DNA from: Deltaproteobacteria bacterium
GTDB lineage: Bacteria; Myxococcota_A; UBA9160; SZUA-336
Assembly (NCBI GenBank): GCA_029261895.1
Contig: JAJDAK010000028.1
Location: 1-64,000, forward strand
Reading direction: 5' to 3'
DNA: 64,000 bases
The notes under the pieces were generated by a model. It worked only from the letters and a program-made list of their open reading frames with translations, did no database searches and was not told the DNA's origin. Positions 23,688 through 33,792 of the stretch are shown here, piece by piece. The stretch's first letter is position 1. Every line of letters begins with the position of its first letter. The position numbers and the translations under genes are program-made.

Positions 23688-25112
23688 TCAATCGAGGGCT
23701 TCGATGTATCGAATCGCTGCATCCATGCGCGTAAGCGTACGTTGTTGCCCAAGAATCTCGAGGGTCTCGAAGATCCCCGGGCTCGCCGAGCTGCCCACGA
23801 TCGCAACCCGCACGGGTTGCGCGAGCTTGCCGAGCTTGATTTCGTGGCTCGCGGTAATGCTTTCAAAGGGGGTGGAGAGCGTTGATTCGTTCCATGAATC
23901 GAGTTTGGCCAATGCGACCCTGAGTTCGCGCAAGGGTTCGAGGATGGGCTTCTTCAGAAACTTCTGCGCGGCTTTCGGTTCCCATTCAATATCATCGTGC
24001 AAATAGAACCGCGTCAGCTCCGCCATTTCGACCAATGTCTTGCTGCGTTCGCGGAGCAAATCAAGTAGGTGGGTCAACGTGTTGTCGAATTCAACGTTCC
24101 CATTCGCGACTGCATCGATGAAAGGTTGAAGGTGGCTCTGAAGACGATCCATCGGAAGTGACTTCAGGTATTGCTGACTGATCCACAGCAATTTGTCCTC
24201 ATGCACTTGCGAGGGACTGATGCCAACGTCCTTAAGCTCGAAGAGTTCTACGAAGTTTTCGGCGTCGACGATTTCGACATCGCCGTGCGCCCAGCCCAGG
24301 CGAGCGATGAAGTTCAGCAGGGACTCCGGTGTAAATCCGCGATCGCGATAGTATTGCACCGACGCCGCGTCCTCGCGCTTCGACAATTTCTTGCCTTTGG
24401 CATCGACCAAGAGTGGTGCGTGTGCGAACTGCGGCGGCTCGAATCCAAGTGCGCGGTAGAGTAGAAGTTGCCGAGGTGTACTGGTCATGTGTTCGCGGCC
24501 GCGAATCACCAGCGTGATACCCATGTCGTGATCGTCGACCACAACGGCCAGGTGGTAGATCGGTGTACCGTCCGTCCGCGCGATGATGAAATCGTCGAGC
24601 TGATCCACCTCTTGGCCGCTCGCACCTGCAATGGCATCTTCCCAATGCGTGACACCGTCGGCAGGAATCTTCAGGCGCACGCAAAACGGCTGACTTGTCC
24701 CCGCGGGAAGATTTTTTTTACGACAATGACCGTTGTAGCCAGGATTATGTCCTTCGCGTTTTGCAGTCTCGCGCATCGCCTCCACCTCTTCGGTGGTACA
24801 GCTGCATCGATAGGCCGCACCGCTGGCAAGCAATTGATCGACACATTCCTGATAGCGAGCGCCGCGCTCGCTCTGGCGCGGAATCGCGTCGAAGCCCGGG
24901 GCTTGGTCCCAATCCAAACCGAGCCAACGCATCGCCTCGAGCACGGCTTCCTCGGATTCGCGTGTGGAGCGTTCCCGATCTGTGTCCTCGACACGGAGCA
25001 AGAAGCGCCCACCGTGGTGGCGTGCATACGCCCAGTTGAAAAGCGCGGTCCGCGCTCCCCCGATGTGTAGGGCTCCTGTCGGACTCGGGGCATAGCGTGT
25101 GACAACATTCAT
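23688..25112 (-). CDS. gltX: Glutamyl-tRNA synthetase
   Basis: 474 residues, normal size. Class I signatures are RYAPSPTGALHIGGARTALF (HIGH-type at 16-19) and GKKLSKREDA (KMSKS-type). A zinc-type insertion CSCTTEEVEAMRETAKREGH ending HC lies near residues 110-135, as in many discriminating enzymes. It charges tRNA-Glu, including the CTC isoacceptor at 15089. Divergent from yceD (80-bp gap). Confidence 0.96.
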   Translation of the reverse strand: MNVVTRYAPSPTGALHIGGARTALFNWAYARHHGGRFLLRVEDTDRERSTRESEEAVLEAMRWLGLDWDQAPGFDAIPRQSERGARYQECVDQLLASGAAYRCSCTTEEVEAMRETAKREGHNPGYNGHCRKKNLPAGTSQPFCVRLKIPADGVTHWEDAIAGASGQEVDQLDDFIIARTDGTPIYHLAVVVDDHDMGITLVIRGREHMTSTPRQLLLYRALGFEPPQFAHAPLLVDAKGKKLSKREDAASVQYYRDRGFTPESLLNFIARLGWAHGDVEIVDAENFVELFELKDVGISPSQVHEDKLLWISQQYLKSLPMDRLQSHLQPFIDAVANGNVEFDNTLTHLLDLLRERSKTLVEMAELTRFYLHDDIEWEPKAAQKFLKKPILEPLRELRVALAKLDSWNESTLSTPFESITASHEIKLGKLAQPVRVAIVGSSASPGIFETLEILGQQRTLTRMDAAIRYIEALD

Positions 25113-25192
25113 TACTCAGCTCCAGGGCATGGTGGATCGTACTCAGCCCTCATGTTGACAACTGGCGCCGCGCTTCGCACCGTGGGGCAATC

Positions 25193-25753
25193 ATGTCGGG
25201 CCTCACGATCCAGGTGAATCAACTCACCGAGACGCCCCAGCGCTTCGAATTACAAGGCGGTAGTGCCTGGTGGAATGAGGCGCGGGACCAGTTGCAGGAG
25301 CCCCAGGTTCCCCTGAAGAGGGCCTGGATCGCTCCGGTGGATGCGTATCGGATTGGTGCCAGGTTGATCGTGCGCGGGCGTCTTTCCGGCGTGGCGGAAT
25401 TGCAATGCGGCCGCTGCATGTCTAACTACGCTTTCCTGGTCGATGAGGCGCTGGAGCTGCTTCTGGAGCCCGCTGGGAGCGCGGATTCGATCCCCGAGGA
25501 GGGGATCGAGCTCGACCCAGAGGATTTAGGGATTGGTCGTTATGCCGGAGACGAACTACACTTCGGCCCCGTTTTTTTAGAGATCCTCGCACTGGCCTGG
25601 CCGATGCAGCCACGCTGTAGTGAGGGGTGTCAGGGGCTCTGTCCACGCTGTGGATTTGATCGAAATCAGGGTTCCTGCGATTGTGATCAAGCGAGTACAT
25701 CGCGTCCGTTCGCCGCGCTGGGCAAATTGTTGGATCGAGCGCGGAAGCGGTAG
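25193..25753 (+). CDS. yceD: YceD/DUF177 family protein
   Basis: 186 residues with the DUF177 pattern: a central [42 protein letters not shown] and a C-terminal zinc-like [13 protein letters not shown] followed by CDCD. Its invariable partner rpmF follows 26 bp downstream. YceD is implicated in 23S rRNA and ribosome assembly. It is the first gene of the long fatty-acid/riboflavin operon. Confidence 0.9.
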   Translation: MSGLTIQVNQLTETPQRFELQGGSAWWNEARDQLQEPQVPLKRAWIAPVDAYRIGARLIVRGRLSGVAELQCGRCMSNYAFLVDEALELLLEPAGSADSIPEEGIELDPEDLGIGRYAGDELHFGPVFLEILALAWPMQPRCSEGCQGLCPRCGFDRNQGSCDCDQASTSRPFAALGKLLDRARKR

Positions 25754-25779
25754 AAGCGAAGCTCGGAAAGGACTGCAAA

Positions 25780-25971
25780 ATGGCTGTTCCCAAAAAGAGA
25801 ACGTCGAAGGCGAGAAAGGGGATGAGACGCTCCCATCAAGCGCTCACACCCGCTGCGCATTCGGTATGCGACCAATGCGGCTCGCCCAAGCTGCCTCACC
25901 GCGTTTGTGGGGAGTGCGGACAGTATCGCGGCCGTCAGGTCGTCGCTGTGGAGGCTGAGGCAGAGGTTTAG
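25780..25971 (+). CDS. rpmF: 50S ribosomal protein L32
   Basis: 63 residues: [20 protein letters not shown] is the standard L32 opening, followed by a four-cysteine zinc ribbon (CDQCGS, CGECGQY). The acidic tail (EAEAEV) is variable in the family. It sits between yceD and fabD; the usual plsX and fabH are missing here. Confidence 0.97.
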   Translation: MAVPKKRTSKARKGMRRSHQALTPAAHSVCDQCGSPKLPHRVCGECGQYRGRQVVAVEAEAEV

Positions 25972-25997
25972 GCTCGTCCGACCTTTCCTCATTTCCA

Positions 25998-26933
25998 ATG
26001 CTGGCGATCCTTTTCCCCGGTCAGGGTTCGCAGGCGGTCGGCATGGCGGCCGACTTCGCGGCCGAATTCGCGGCCGCGCGGGCGATATTCGAGCAGGCTG
26101 ACGCCGCATCGGGACTCCCACTCACGCGCTGGATCTGTGATGGGTCCGAGGACGACCTGGCTCGGACCGAGGTTACGCAACCTGCAGTTCTGGCCGCCTC
26201 CACCGCGATCTACCGTGTGCTCGAGCCGCGCTTACCCAGGCCGCCGAGCTTTCTCGCGGGGCATAGCCTGGGTGAGTACAGCGCGTTGGTGGCGGGGGGG
26301 GCGCTCGATTTTAGTGATGGCGTCCGGCTCGTCCGCCGCCGCGGTGCGCTGATGCAGGAAGCGGTGCCGGAGGGCGTTGGGATGATGGTGGCGGTGATGG
26401 GGCTCCCGGGGGAGCAGGTCGCCGCAATCTGTGACGCCGAGCCGGGTCGAGTCGAGGCCGCAAACTTCAATGCACCCTTGCAGACGGTGATCGCGGGCGA
26501 CGTTGCCGCGGTCGAGTCCGCGGGGCTGAAACTTCGTGAGGCTGGGGCCAAGCGTGTGATTACGCTGCCTGTCTCGGCCCCGTTTCATTGCGCTCTGATG
26601 GCTCCTGCGATGGAGAAGCTGGTACCTGCGCTCGCGGAGATTCCGCTTCGAGATTTGCGTATTCCGGTGATCTCGAACGTAACCGCGGAACCGTATCGCG
26701 AGGGAGCGATCGCGCGTGAGTTGCTACGCGAACAGGTCTGCGCGCCCGTGCGCTGGGTCGAGTCGGTACAACGTCTGGTCGATTTGGGGGTGCGTGTGGT
26801 ACTCGAGGTAGGTCCGGGCAAGGTGCTCACGAGCTTGGCCGGGCGAATCGCACCCGAGCTGAAACGAATCAGCGTTCTGACCGTGTCGGACCTCGACCCG
26901 GCGATCGAAACTCTGAAAGAAGTGCTGGCATGA
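25998..26933 (+). CDS. fabD: Malonyl-CoA:ACP transacylase
   Basis: 311 residues. FPGQGSQAVGMAADF opens the protein, GHSLGEYSALVAGG holds the nucleophilic serine, RRRGALMQEAVPEG the malonyl-binding Arg, and VSAPFHCALM the catalytic His. It loads malonate on ACP for fatty-acid elongation in the cytoplasm. It overlaps fabG by 4 nt (ATGA). Confidence 0.96.
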   Translation: MLAILFPGQGSQAVGMAADFAAEFAAARAIFEQADAASGLPLTRWICDGSEDDLARTEVTQPAVLAASTAIYRVLEPRLPRPPSFLAGHSLGEYSALVAGGALDFSDGVRLVRRRGALMQEAVPEGVGMMVAVMGLPGEQVAAICDAEPGRVEAANFNAPLQTVIAGDVAAVESAGLKLREAGAKRVITLPVSAPFHCALMAPAMEKLVPALAEIPLRDLRIPVISNVTAEPYREGAIARELLREQVCAPVRWVESVQRLVDLGVRVVLEVGPGKVLTSLAGRIAPELKRISVLTVSDLDPAIETLKEVLA

Positions 26934-27676
26934 AGTTCAACCTCGAGAACAAAGTCGCGTTGGTGACCGGTGGCTCCCGCGGCATCGGGCGCTCTATCTG
27001 CACCGAATTGGCTCGCGCGGGTGCGGCGGTGGTCTTCAGCTATCGATCCAATGCCAGCGCCGCGGAACAAACCCAGAAAGATATCGAGCGCGCGGGCGGT
27101 ATCTGCCGTGCGGTCGAAGGCGACGTCGCCGATCTCGGCGCTGCCGAGACACTCGTTGGTGAATTGATTCGCGATTACGGCCGACTCGATATTCTTGTGA
27201 ACAACGCCGGCGTGACGCGGGACCAGCTCCTCGCACGCATGAAGCCCGAGGATTTCGATGCGGTCATTCAGACCAATCTACGTGGGACCTGGAATCTCTG
27301 CCGCGCGGTCGTCCGCCCGATGATGAAGGCGCGCGCGGGTCGGATTATCAACATCTCGTCGGTTGTCGCGCAGATGGGCAATGCTGGCCAGAGCAACTAC
27401 GCGGCCAGCAAGGGCGGGGTTGAGGCGCTCACGCGTGCACTTTCCCGCGAGCTCGGCAGTCGTCAGATTACTGTCAACGCGATTGCGCCGGGCATGATAG
27501 AGACTGAAATGACGGCCGGGATGACGGCCGATCAGCGAGCGCTGCTTGGGGCGCAGATTCCGCTTGGAAGGTTGGGGACTGTAGAGGACGTAGCGCATGC
27601 CGTATGCTTCCTCGCGTCCAACGAAGGCAGCTACATTACGGGTCAGGTCTTAGCCGTTAACGGCGGGCTCGGATAG
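26930..27676 (+). CDS. fabG: 3-oxoacyl-ACP reductase
   Basis: 248 residues, a classical [14 protein letters not shown] cofactor loop, [10 protein letters not shown], catalytic Ser ([14 protein letters not shown]), Tyr and Lys (NYAASKGG), and the FabG-type ending [13 protein letters not shown]. It performs the NADPH-dependent first reduction in each fatty-acid cycle. The acpP gene follows 7 bp later. Confidence 0.96.
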   Translation: MKFNLENKVALVTGGSRGIGRSICTELARAGAAVVFSYRSNASAAEQTQKDIERAGGICRAVEGDVADLGAAETLVGELIRDYGRLDILVNNAGVTRDQLLARMKPEDFDAVIQTNLRGTWNLCRAVVRPMMKARAGRIINISSVVAQMGNAGQSNYAASKGGVEALTRALSRELGSRQITVNAIAPGMIETEMTAGMTADQRALLGAQIPLGRLGTVEDVAHAVCFLASNEGSYITGQVLAVNGGLG

Positions 27677-27683
27677 GAGTGTC

Positions 27684-27923
27684 ATGGCAGTTGAGGACAG
27701 AGTGAAAGAGCTGGTTGTCGACCAGTTGGGTGTTTCCGCCGAGGAAGTCGTGCCGGAATCAACGTTTGTTGATGATCTCGGTGCGGATTCTCTCGACATC
27801 GTCGAATTGGTGATGGCGATCGAAGAAGAATTCGGTTTGGAGATTCCCGACGACGATGCGGAGAAGATTCAAAGTCTCCAGGACGCGATTAACTACGTAG
27901 AAGAACGAACGAAACAGGACTGA
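27684..27923 (+). CDS. acpP: Acyl carrier protein
   Basis: 79 residues, acidic. The phosphopantetheine site is [20 protein letters not shown] (Ser37). It carries acyl chains for the neighbouring FabD, FabG and FabF and for lipid A acyltransferase LpxA further downstream. Confidence 0.97.
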   Translation: MAVEDRVKELVVDQLGVSAEEVVPESTFVDDLGADSLDIVELVMAIEEEFGLEIPDDDAEKIQSLQDAINYVEERTKQD

Positions 27924-27932
27924 CGGAAACCC

Positions 27933-29228
27933 ATGGTAACTTTGACGACGAGAACGGTGGCACTTCGACGCGTCGTCGTCACGGGTATGGGCACGGTAAA
28001 CCCTCTGGGTAATGACGTTGCAACGTCGTGGACTGCGCTCATGAAGGGGGTGTCGGGCATCGATCATTTGACCCGCTACGATATCACCGACCATCCGGTG
28101 AAAATCGGTGGCCAAGTGAAAGGTTTCGATCCGTTGACCGTGATGGATCGAAAGAACGTGCGCCGCTGGGATCCCGTCGTGCATTTCGCGGTTGCCGCGG
28201 CATTGCAAGCCGTCGAAAACGCCGGACTGAAGATTGATCCGGCGAAGGCGTTTCGGACGGGTACGCTGATCGGGTCCGGCATGGGTGGTATGACGACGAT
28301 TCAAAGCACGGTGGATGCGGTCGCGCGGGGAGGGCTACGCAAGGTCAGTCCTCTTTTCATTCCACAGGTTATTCCCAACACGCCGGCGGGGGTTGTTTCG
28401 ATGCTCCTTGGTACCAAGGGGCCGAATGTTTGTATCTCGACCGCGTGCGCGACGGGCACGCATAGCATCGGAGAGGCGTATCGCACGCTGCAGCTTGGCG
28501 AAGCCGATGTGATGATCGCCGGCGGTGCAGAAGCTCCGCTGGTTCCGATGGCGATGGCGGGGTTTGGTGCGATGCGCGCGACTTCGCGACGTGCCGACGA
28601 TCCTACGCGTGCGAGCCGACCTTTCGATGCGAATCGCGACGGTTTCGTCGGGGGTGAGGGCGCCGGGATCGTGGTTCTTGAGAGTCTGGAGCATGCCTTG
28701 GAGCGCGGCGCCCCGATTCACGCGGAGGTGCTCGGCTACGGGAAATCCGCGGATGCGTTTCATATCACCGCACCCGCTGAGGACGGTGGCGGCGCGTGCT
28801 TGGCGATGTCCTCGGCGCTTGCGGACGCCGATCTCGGCGTTGCAGATGTGGACTACATCAATGCGCATGGCACCAGCACGATCTTCAACGACGCGATCGA
28901 AACGCTGGCGATTCGATCGGTCTTCGGAGAGCACGCCGATCGGCTTGCGGTTTCCTCGACCAAATCGATGACGGGCCATATGCTCGGCGCTGCGGGCGGG
29001 TTTGAAACCATCGTCGCCGTATTGGCGATTCGAGAAGGCTGGATCCCGCCAACAACCAATTATGAAACACCCGATCCGGCATGTGATCTAGACTACGTGC
29101 CGAATGAAGCCCGCCGCGCCGACGTGCGGGTTGCGCTAAATAATAGTTTCGGATTTGGCGGCACCAACGCGACGCTGATTGTCGGTGCGTACGAGGGTGA
29201 CCGTTACGGGGAAGGACATTCGCTTTGA
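27933..29228 (+). CDS. fabF: 3-oxoacyl-ACP synthase II
   Basis: 431 residues. Condensing-enzyme signatures: [17 protein letters not shown], catalytic Cys in [17 protein letters not shown], the two His residues in [12 protein letters not shown] and [15 protein letters not shown], and [13 protein letters not shown]. It elongates acyl-ACP. The ATG at 27933 follows acpP by 9 bp; a short N-terminal lead of about 13 residues precedes the conserved start, so an internal start is possible. It overlaps glyA by 4 nt. Confidence 0.96.
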   Translation: MVTLTTRTVALRRVVVTGMGTVNPLGNDVATSWTALMKGVSGIDHLTRYDITDHPVKIGGQVKGFDPLTVMDRKNVRRWDPVVHFAVAAALQAVENAGLKIDPAKAFRTGTLIGSGMGGMTTIQSTVDAVARGGLRKVSPLFIPQVIPNTPAGVVSMLLGTKGPNVCISTACATGTHSIGEAYRTLQLGEADVMIAGGAEAPLVPMAMAGFGAMRATSRRADDPTRASRPFDANRDGFVGGEGAGIVVLESLEHALERGAPIHAEVLGYGKSADAFHITAPAEDGGGACLAMSSALADADLGVADVDYINAHGTSTIFNDAIETLAIRSVFGEHADRLAVSSTKSMTGHMLGAAGGFETIVAVLAIREGWIPPTTNYETPDPACDLDYVPNEARRADVRVALNNSFGFGGTNATLIVGAYEGDRYGEGHSL

Positions 29229-30469
29229 GTCTGAAACAGGTAGATCCAGAGATCGCAGCCGCGATCGCAAGCGAAGTGGAGCGCCAGCAGACCAGTCTCG
29301 AACTGATCGCGAGCGAAAATTTCACCTCACCTGCGGTGCTCGAAGCCGTGGGAACGGCGCTCACGAACAAGTATGCGGAAGGCTACCCCGGCAAGCGTTA
29401 TTACGGTGGCTGTGAGTACATCGATGTGGTCGAGTCACTGGCGATCGATCGTGCGAAGCGCCTCTTCGGTTGTGATCATGCGAACGTGCAAGCGCATTCT
29501 GGTTCGACCGCGAATATGGCGGCTTATTTTGCATTGCTTGAGCCTGGCGACAAGATTCTCGGCATGGAATTGAGTCACGGCGGACATCTCACTCACGGCA
29601 GCGAGGTGAATTTCTCCGGCCGATTCTTTGAGTTTGTGCGGTACGGGTTGTCGCAGAAAGATCAACGGATCGACTACGACCAAGTTCGCGATCTTGCGAA
29701 AAAGCATCGTCCGAAGATGATTCAAACCGGCTATAGCGCCTACCCGCGCGAAATCGATTTCAAAACTTTCGGTGAAATCGCACGCGAGGTCGATGCGATT
29801 TTATTTGCAGATATCGCCCACATCGCGGGCTTGGTCGCTGCGGGTGTGCATCCTTCGCCGGTTGGGCATGCGCCGGTGATCACAACAACCACCCATAAGA
29901 CGCTGCGGGGGCCGCGTGGCGGCTTGATTCTCTGCGATGAGAACCTGGCCGATTCAATCGATCGCGCGATCTTTCCACATATTCAGGGTGGCCCGCTGGA
30001 ACACGTGATTGCGGGTAAGGCGGTCGCGTTGGAAGAGGCGTCTCGCCCCGAGTTCAAGGCCTATGCGGAGCAGATTGTTGTGAACGCCCGCGCGATGGCG
30101 GCGCGTGTGATGGAACGCGGCTTCAAGTTGATTTCAGGGGGCACGGACAATCATCTTTTCCTGATGGACTTTCGGGATCGGGAACTTTCGGGTTTGAAGG
30201 CGCAGCGCCGTTTGGATCTTGCGGGAATCACTACATCGAAGAGCACGGTGCCGGATGAGACGCGCTCACCCTGGGTCACGAGCGGTCTACGCGTGGGTAC
30301 ACCCGCGCTAACGACGCGTGGAATGCAAGAAGCGGAGATGACTCAAATCGCCGATTGGCTGGCAGATGTATTGGATGAGCCAGAGAATGACGTTTTGGCG
30401 GAACGCATTCGTGGAGAAGTGCGCGAGCTTTGTTTGCGCTTTCCCTTACCTTATACGTCCCCCGCTTGA
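29225..30469 (+). CDS. glyA: Serine hydroxymethyltransferase
   Basis: 414 residues, TTG start overlapping the fabF stop (TTGA). Signatures: [44 protein letters not shown], and the PLP lysine in [13 protein letters not shown]. It interconverts serine and glycine with tetrahydrofolate, supplying one-carbon units. Usual length, no oddity. The nrdR-ribD genes follow, a common arrangement. Confidence 0.97.
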   Translation: MSLKQVDPEIAAAIASEVERQQTSLELIASENFTSPAVLEAVGTALTNKYAEGYPGKRYYGGCEYIDVVESLAIDRAKRLFGCDHANVQAHSGSTANMAAYFALLEPGDKILGMELSHGGHLTHGSEVNFSGRFFEFVRYGLSQKDQRIDYDQVRDLAKKHRPKMIQTGYSAYPREIDFKTFGEIAREVDAILFADIAHIAGLVAAGVHPSPVGHAPVITTTTHKTLRGPRGGLILCDENLADSIDRAIFPHIQGGPLEHVIAGKAVALEEASRPEFKAYAEQIVVNARAMAARVMERGFKLISGGTDNHLFLMDFRDRELSGLKAQRRLDLAGITTSKSTVPDETRSPWVTSGLRVGTPALTTRGMQEAEMTQIADWLADVLDEPENDVLAERIRGEVRELCLRFPLPYTSPA

Positions 30470-30478
30470 GGATCAGTT

Positions 30479-30943
30479 TTGCATTGTCCCTTCTGTGATC
30501 ACCCAGACACGAAGGTGATCGACGCCCGCAATCAACGTGACGCGCCGGTCAAGCGAAGGCGTCGCGTTTGTTCCGAGTGCGGGCGGCGCTTTACCACGTA
30601 CGAGCGGATCGAAGATTTGCTGCCGATGGTTGTTAAGCGTGACGGCCGCCGCGAGCCGTTCGAACGTATGAAGATTATCTCCGGCTTTCAAAAGGCTTGT
30701 CAGAAGCGCCCCGTGAGTGTCAACGATGTTGAGGACGCCGTGCTTCGCGTTGAGCGAGCGATGCTGGACTTGGGCGAACGGGAGCTGCCGAGTACGCGTA
30801 TCGGCGAAGAGGTTCGCGCCGAACTTCGCGCGTTGGATCCGGTTGCGTGGTTACGTTTTACTTCGGTCTACTTGAACTTTCGTACCATCGAAGAGTTTCG
30901 CGCTGCGCTGGATGAAATCGATGCGGAGCGCCGTGAAGGCTGA
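30479..30943 (+). CDS. nrdR: Transcriptional repressor NrdR
   Basis: 154 residues, TTG start that directly yields the canonical MHCPFC. Zinc ribbon: CPFCDHP and VCSECGRRFTTYER; an ATP-cone follows (VVKRDGRREPFERMKIISGF). NrdR senses ATP/dATP and represses ribonucleotide reductase genes; none are in this window. It overlaps the ribD start region. Confidence 0.96.
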   Translation: MHCPFCDHPDTKVIDARNQRDAPVKRRRRVCSECGRRFTTYERIEDLLPMVVKRDGRREPFERMKIISGFQKACQKRPVSVNDVEDAVLRVERAMLDLGERELPSTRIGEEVRAELRALDPVAWLRFTSVYLNFRTIEEFRAALDEIDAERREG

Positions 30944-32042
30944 GCCTCCGCCGAGTGTTTCTGACCGACGCTGGATGCGCAAGGCCTTGGGATTGGCCGC
31001 GCGCGCCCGTGGTCGTACCGCACCGAATCCGCTTGTTGGAGCGGTATTGGTGAAAGACGATCGCTTGATTGCAAGTGGCCATCATCGTGCCGCGGGCGCC
31101 TTGCATGCGGAAGCCGTAGCGCTCCAGCGCGCAGGCGCGGCTGCGCGCGGATCAACACTCTATGTCACGCTCGAGCCATGCACCCATCAGGGACGTACGC
31201 CACCGTGCATCGATGCGGTGCTTGGGGCGCAGCTCTCTCGTGTGGTGGTGGGAATGCGTGATCCGGATCCACGCGTTGCGGGTCGTGGGCTTCGCAAATT
31301 GCGCGCGGCGGGAATTGATGTTGCGGTTGGCGTTGAGGACGAAGCGTGTCGTGAACTCAACTGCGGCTATCTGTCTCGTGTGAAACATAAGCGGCCGTTC
31401 ACACGCTTGAAGCTGGCGGCGACGCTCGACGGTCGGATCGCGACCCGCAGTGGGGACTCGCGTTGGATCAGCGGAGAAAGCGCACTTCGTTTCGTCCACC
31501 GTTTGCGAAATGCGACAGATACGATCGTCGTTGGTTCCAATACGGTGCTGGCAGATGACCCTGCCCTTACGGCGCGCCGCGGTACACGTGTTGTACATCG
31601 GCCGCGGGTCGCCGTGGTTGATTCCAAGCTGCGCGTCCCCACCGCCGCAAAAATGATCATCGAAGCTGAAGCGGCGCCGTGGGTCCTTACCACACGCGGA
31701 ACGAAGCCGCGCAAGCGCCGCGCGCTTGAAGCGGCCGGTGCCGAGCTGATTGATGTGAAGCGCAAGGGGGATCATCTCGACCTGCGCGCGGCATGGGCGC
31801 GTTTGGCGGAACTCGGTGTGAACGATCTCTTGGTCGAAGGCGGCGGTGGCCTCGCGGCCGCGTTGCTCAAGCAGAAGCTGGTGGATCGTTTCTATTTGAT
31901 TCTGGCGCCGAAATTGATTGGTGCGGATGGACTCCCGATGATGGGTCCTCTGGGGATCGAGCGTCTGCGCGATGCGCTTACGTTCGAACGCTTCGAAACG
32001 CGTAAATTGGGCCAAGACCTACTGCTCTTCGGAGAATGTTAG
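30912..32042 (+). CDS. ribD: Bifunctional riboflavin deaminase/reductase RibD
   Basis: 376 residues from the first ATG; an ATG at 30921 or GTG at 30930 are alternatives, since conserved sequence starts near residue 18. The N-terminal deaminase has the zinc site HAE (65-67) and EPCTHQGRTPPC (Cys90, Cys99). The C-terminal reductase has RLKLAATLDGRIAT, WISGESALRFVHRLR and LLVEGGGGLAAALL. It carries out the second and third steps of riboflavin synthesis. RibE and RibBA genes, often between ribD and ribH, are absent here. Confidence 0.95.
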   Translation: MKSMRSAVKAEPPPSVSDRRWMRKALGLAARARGRTAPNPLVGAVLVKDDRLIASGHHRAAGALHAEAVALQRAGAAARGSTLYVTLEPCTHQGRTPPCIDAVLGAQLSRVVVGMRDPDPRVAGRGLRKLRAAGIDVAVGVEDEACRELNCGYLSRVKHKRPFTRLKLAATLDGRIATRSGDSRWISGESALRFVHRLRNATDTIVVGSNTVLADDPALTARRGTRVVHRPRVAVVDSKLRVPTAAKMIIEAEAAPWVLTTRGTKPRKRRALEAAGAELIDVKRKGDHLDLRAAWARLAELGVNDLLVEGGGGLAAALLKQKLVDRFYLILAPKLIGADGLPMMGPLGIERLRDALTFERFETRKLGQDLLLFGEC

Positions 32043-32530
32043 AGTCCCCAATCATGCGCACCCAGGAAACACCCATTGATGGTCGCGGCTTGGCCGTTGC
32101 GATTGTCGCTAGCCGCTTCAATCATCTGATCGTTCATCGGTTGGTCGATGGCTGTGCGTCCCGTTTGCGCGAACTCGGTTGCGAGGAGATCGATTTGATT
32201 TGGGTTCCCGGGGCGTTTGAGATCCCACTTGCGGTTCAGATCGCTGCCGAGAGCGGGCGCTTCGACGCATTGGTTGCGTTAGGGGTGGTGATTCGTGGGG
32301 ACACGCCGCATTTCGATTACGTTTGCCGCGCGGCTACGGACGGGGTGCGTGAGGTAGGTCTCGCAACTGGCAAGCCGATCGCGTTTGGGGTGTTGACCAC
32401 AGATACGGTCGAGCAGGCAATGGTCCGTGCGATCAAGCCCGGCGAAGAAGGCTCGAATAAGGGTGCGGAAGCGGCCGAGGTCGCCCTTGAGATGGCGAGT
32501 CTGCTGCGCTTATGGGATGGGTCGCAGTGA
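32036..32530 (+). CDS. ribH: 6,7-dimethyl-8-ribityllumazine synthase
   Basis: 164 residues from an ATG overlapping the ribD stop; a second ATG at 32054 is also possible. Family blocks: AIVASRFNHLIVHRLVDGC, VPGAFEIPLAVQIAAESG, ALGVVIRGDTPHFDYVC (catalytic His) and PIAFGVLTTDTVEQA. It makes the immediate riboflavin precursor. Confidence 0.96.
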   Translation: MLESPIMRTQETPIDGRGLAVAIVASRFNHLIVHRLVDGCASRLRELGCEEIDLIWVPGAFEIPLAVQIAAESGRFDALVALGVVIRGDTPHFDYVCRAATDGVREVGLATGKPIAFGVLTTDTVEQAMVRAIKPGEEGSNKGAEAAEVALEMASLLRLWDGSQ

Positions 32531-32970
32531 GTGAGTTTGAGCGCACTCGGCGCCGAAAGGGCAGGGAAGCCGCGCTTCAGGTGTTATTCGCTGCGGATTT
32601 GTCGGGCGAGTTGCGTTCCGAAACCATCGAGGCTTATTACGCAGTTGTGGGGCAGGAGTTCTCGTTGCCCCGACAGGCACGAGAGCGCTCTTTGGAGTTG
32701 ATCACGGGAATCGCCCGCAATCTAAAATCCATCGATGAGGTCATCGAGCGGGCCAGTCGTAATTGGAAAGTATCGCGGATAGCATCCGTTGATCGAAATA
32801 TTATTCGCGTTGCGGTCTATGAGTTACTTTTCGAACCCAATACACCCAATGAAGTCGTAATTGATGAGGCGATTGAGATCGCTAAGCGATTTGCGGGTGA
32901 AAGTTCGCCCGCGTTTGTGAACGGCGTCTTGGATCGCATTTCACGCGACGTGGCTAACGGGAAAGCATGA
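32527..32970 (+). CDS. nusB: Transcription antitermination factor NusB
   Basis: 147 residues from the GTG at 32527 that overlaps the ribH stop (GTGA), with GGGATGGG upstream; an ATG at 32512 is in frame but lacks a ribosome site. RRRKGREAALQVLFAADLSG, EVIERASRNWKVSRIASVDR and NEVVIDEAIEIAKRFAGESS with FVNGVLD are standard NusB. It binds boxA RNA with S10 in rRNA antitermination. The ribH-nusB pair is conserved widely. Confidence 0.95.
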   Translation: MSEFERTRRRKGREAALQVLFAADLSGELRSETIEAYYAVVGQEFSLPRQARERSLELITGIARNLKSIDEVIERASRNWKVSRIASVDRNIIRVAVYELLFEPNTPNEVVIDEAIEIAKRFAGESSPAFVNGVLDRISRDVANGKA

Positions 32971-33548
32971 AACGTTTCGAACTCGTTCTGTATACCGGAG
33001 CAGTGATTCATGCCCCCGGTGAAACCGTCTTGCTACTGTTGCCCGAAGATGAACGACCGTTGCAGGGCAATGCAGGTTGGATCGACTGGCGACTCCGGGG
33101 CGCCGTGTCACGCCACTTGGCCGCAGATTTTCTGAAGGGTGGTTCCAATGAAGCCGCGTTGATTACCGCCGGTCCACCGCTGCAGGCTACGCGTTTACTG
33201 GCGCTGGGCATCGGTCCTAAGGATTCGTTGGTCGGGTACGCGCTCGAGCGCACGATGGCCGAAGCGTCGGATCGCTTGCTCGCGTTGAATGTTCCCGAGG
33301 CGTTGCTGGCGCTCCCGGGTGCGATCGATCTTGAATCCGAGGCCGAGATTATTTTGCGCGGTCTGTTGCGTGGGCTTGCGGAGCGACCCGGTGCGACGAG
33401 TCTTCGCATGGTGGTACCGGACGCGGATCGACACCATGTCTCGCTCGAGTTAGCTGCATCGCATCTTCTGGTCGAGTCACATCGCGCCAACGTCGTCATC
33501 GATATCCAGATCGTCAAGCCAGACCCGTCAGAGCCAGTGCACCCTTAG
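32967..33548 (+). CDS. Stand-alone M17 leucyl-aminopeptidase N-terminal-like domain protein
   Basis: 193 residues. LLLPEDERPLQGNAGWIDWR, GAVSRHLAADFLKGGSNE and RLLALGIGPKDSL match the macro-like N-terminal domain of M17 leucyl aminopeptidases (PF02789-like). The catalytic metallopeptidase domain is missing and does not occur downstream. It overlaps nusB by 4 nt, so it ends the operon. Comparable proteins follow nusB in some deltaproteobacteria, to my recollection; role unknown. Confidence 0.65.
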   Translation: MKRFELVLYTGAVIHAPGETVLLLLPEDERPLQGNAGWIDWRLRGAVSRHLAADFLKGGSNEAALITAGPPLQATRLLALGIGPKDSLVGYALERTMAEASDRLLALNVPEALLALPGAIDLESEAEIILRGLLRGLAERPGATSLRMVVPDADRHHVSLELAASHLLVESHRANVVIDIQIVKPDPSEPVHP

Positions 33549-33708
33549 CGGGTTATCGGCGAGCCTCGCTCGCCTTCCCGCACGGCACGTGACTTCGTAC
33601 GCGCCTTTGTCGCCAGGATCGCCATTGCAAGCGTTGCACTGCAACGCGCGCAGCGAACGAAGTGAGCGAAGGGCCATAAGACTTGCACTGCAACGCGCGC
33701 AGCGAACG
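33547..33708. repeat. Intergenic repeat, copy A with partial third unit
   Basis: The stretch after the M17-domain gene resembles 34854-34999: both start with AGCGGG(T/C)TATCGGCGAG and end in an identical 47-bp block (33626-33672 here, 34953-34999 in copy B). A further 26-bp piece of the same block is repeated at 33683-33708. The core contains the palindromic TTGCACTGCAA-like segment and CGAACGAAGTGAGCGAAGG. It behaves like a REP/MITE-type extragenic repeat; no gene is encoded. Confidence 0.75.
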
Positions 33709-33792
33709 CCCGATAACGCGCCAGGGCCTAAGACTCCCGGCCCTCCCGCCGATAACGTTTGTGATCAAGCTTGCATTGCTAAGGAGTCGCGT

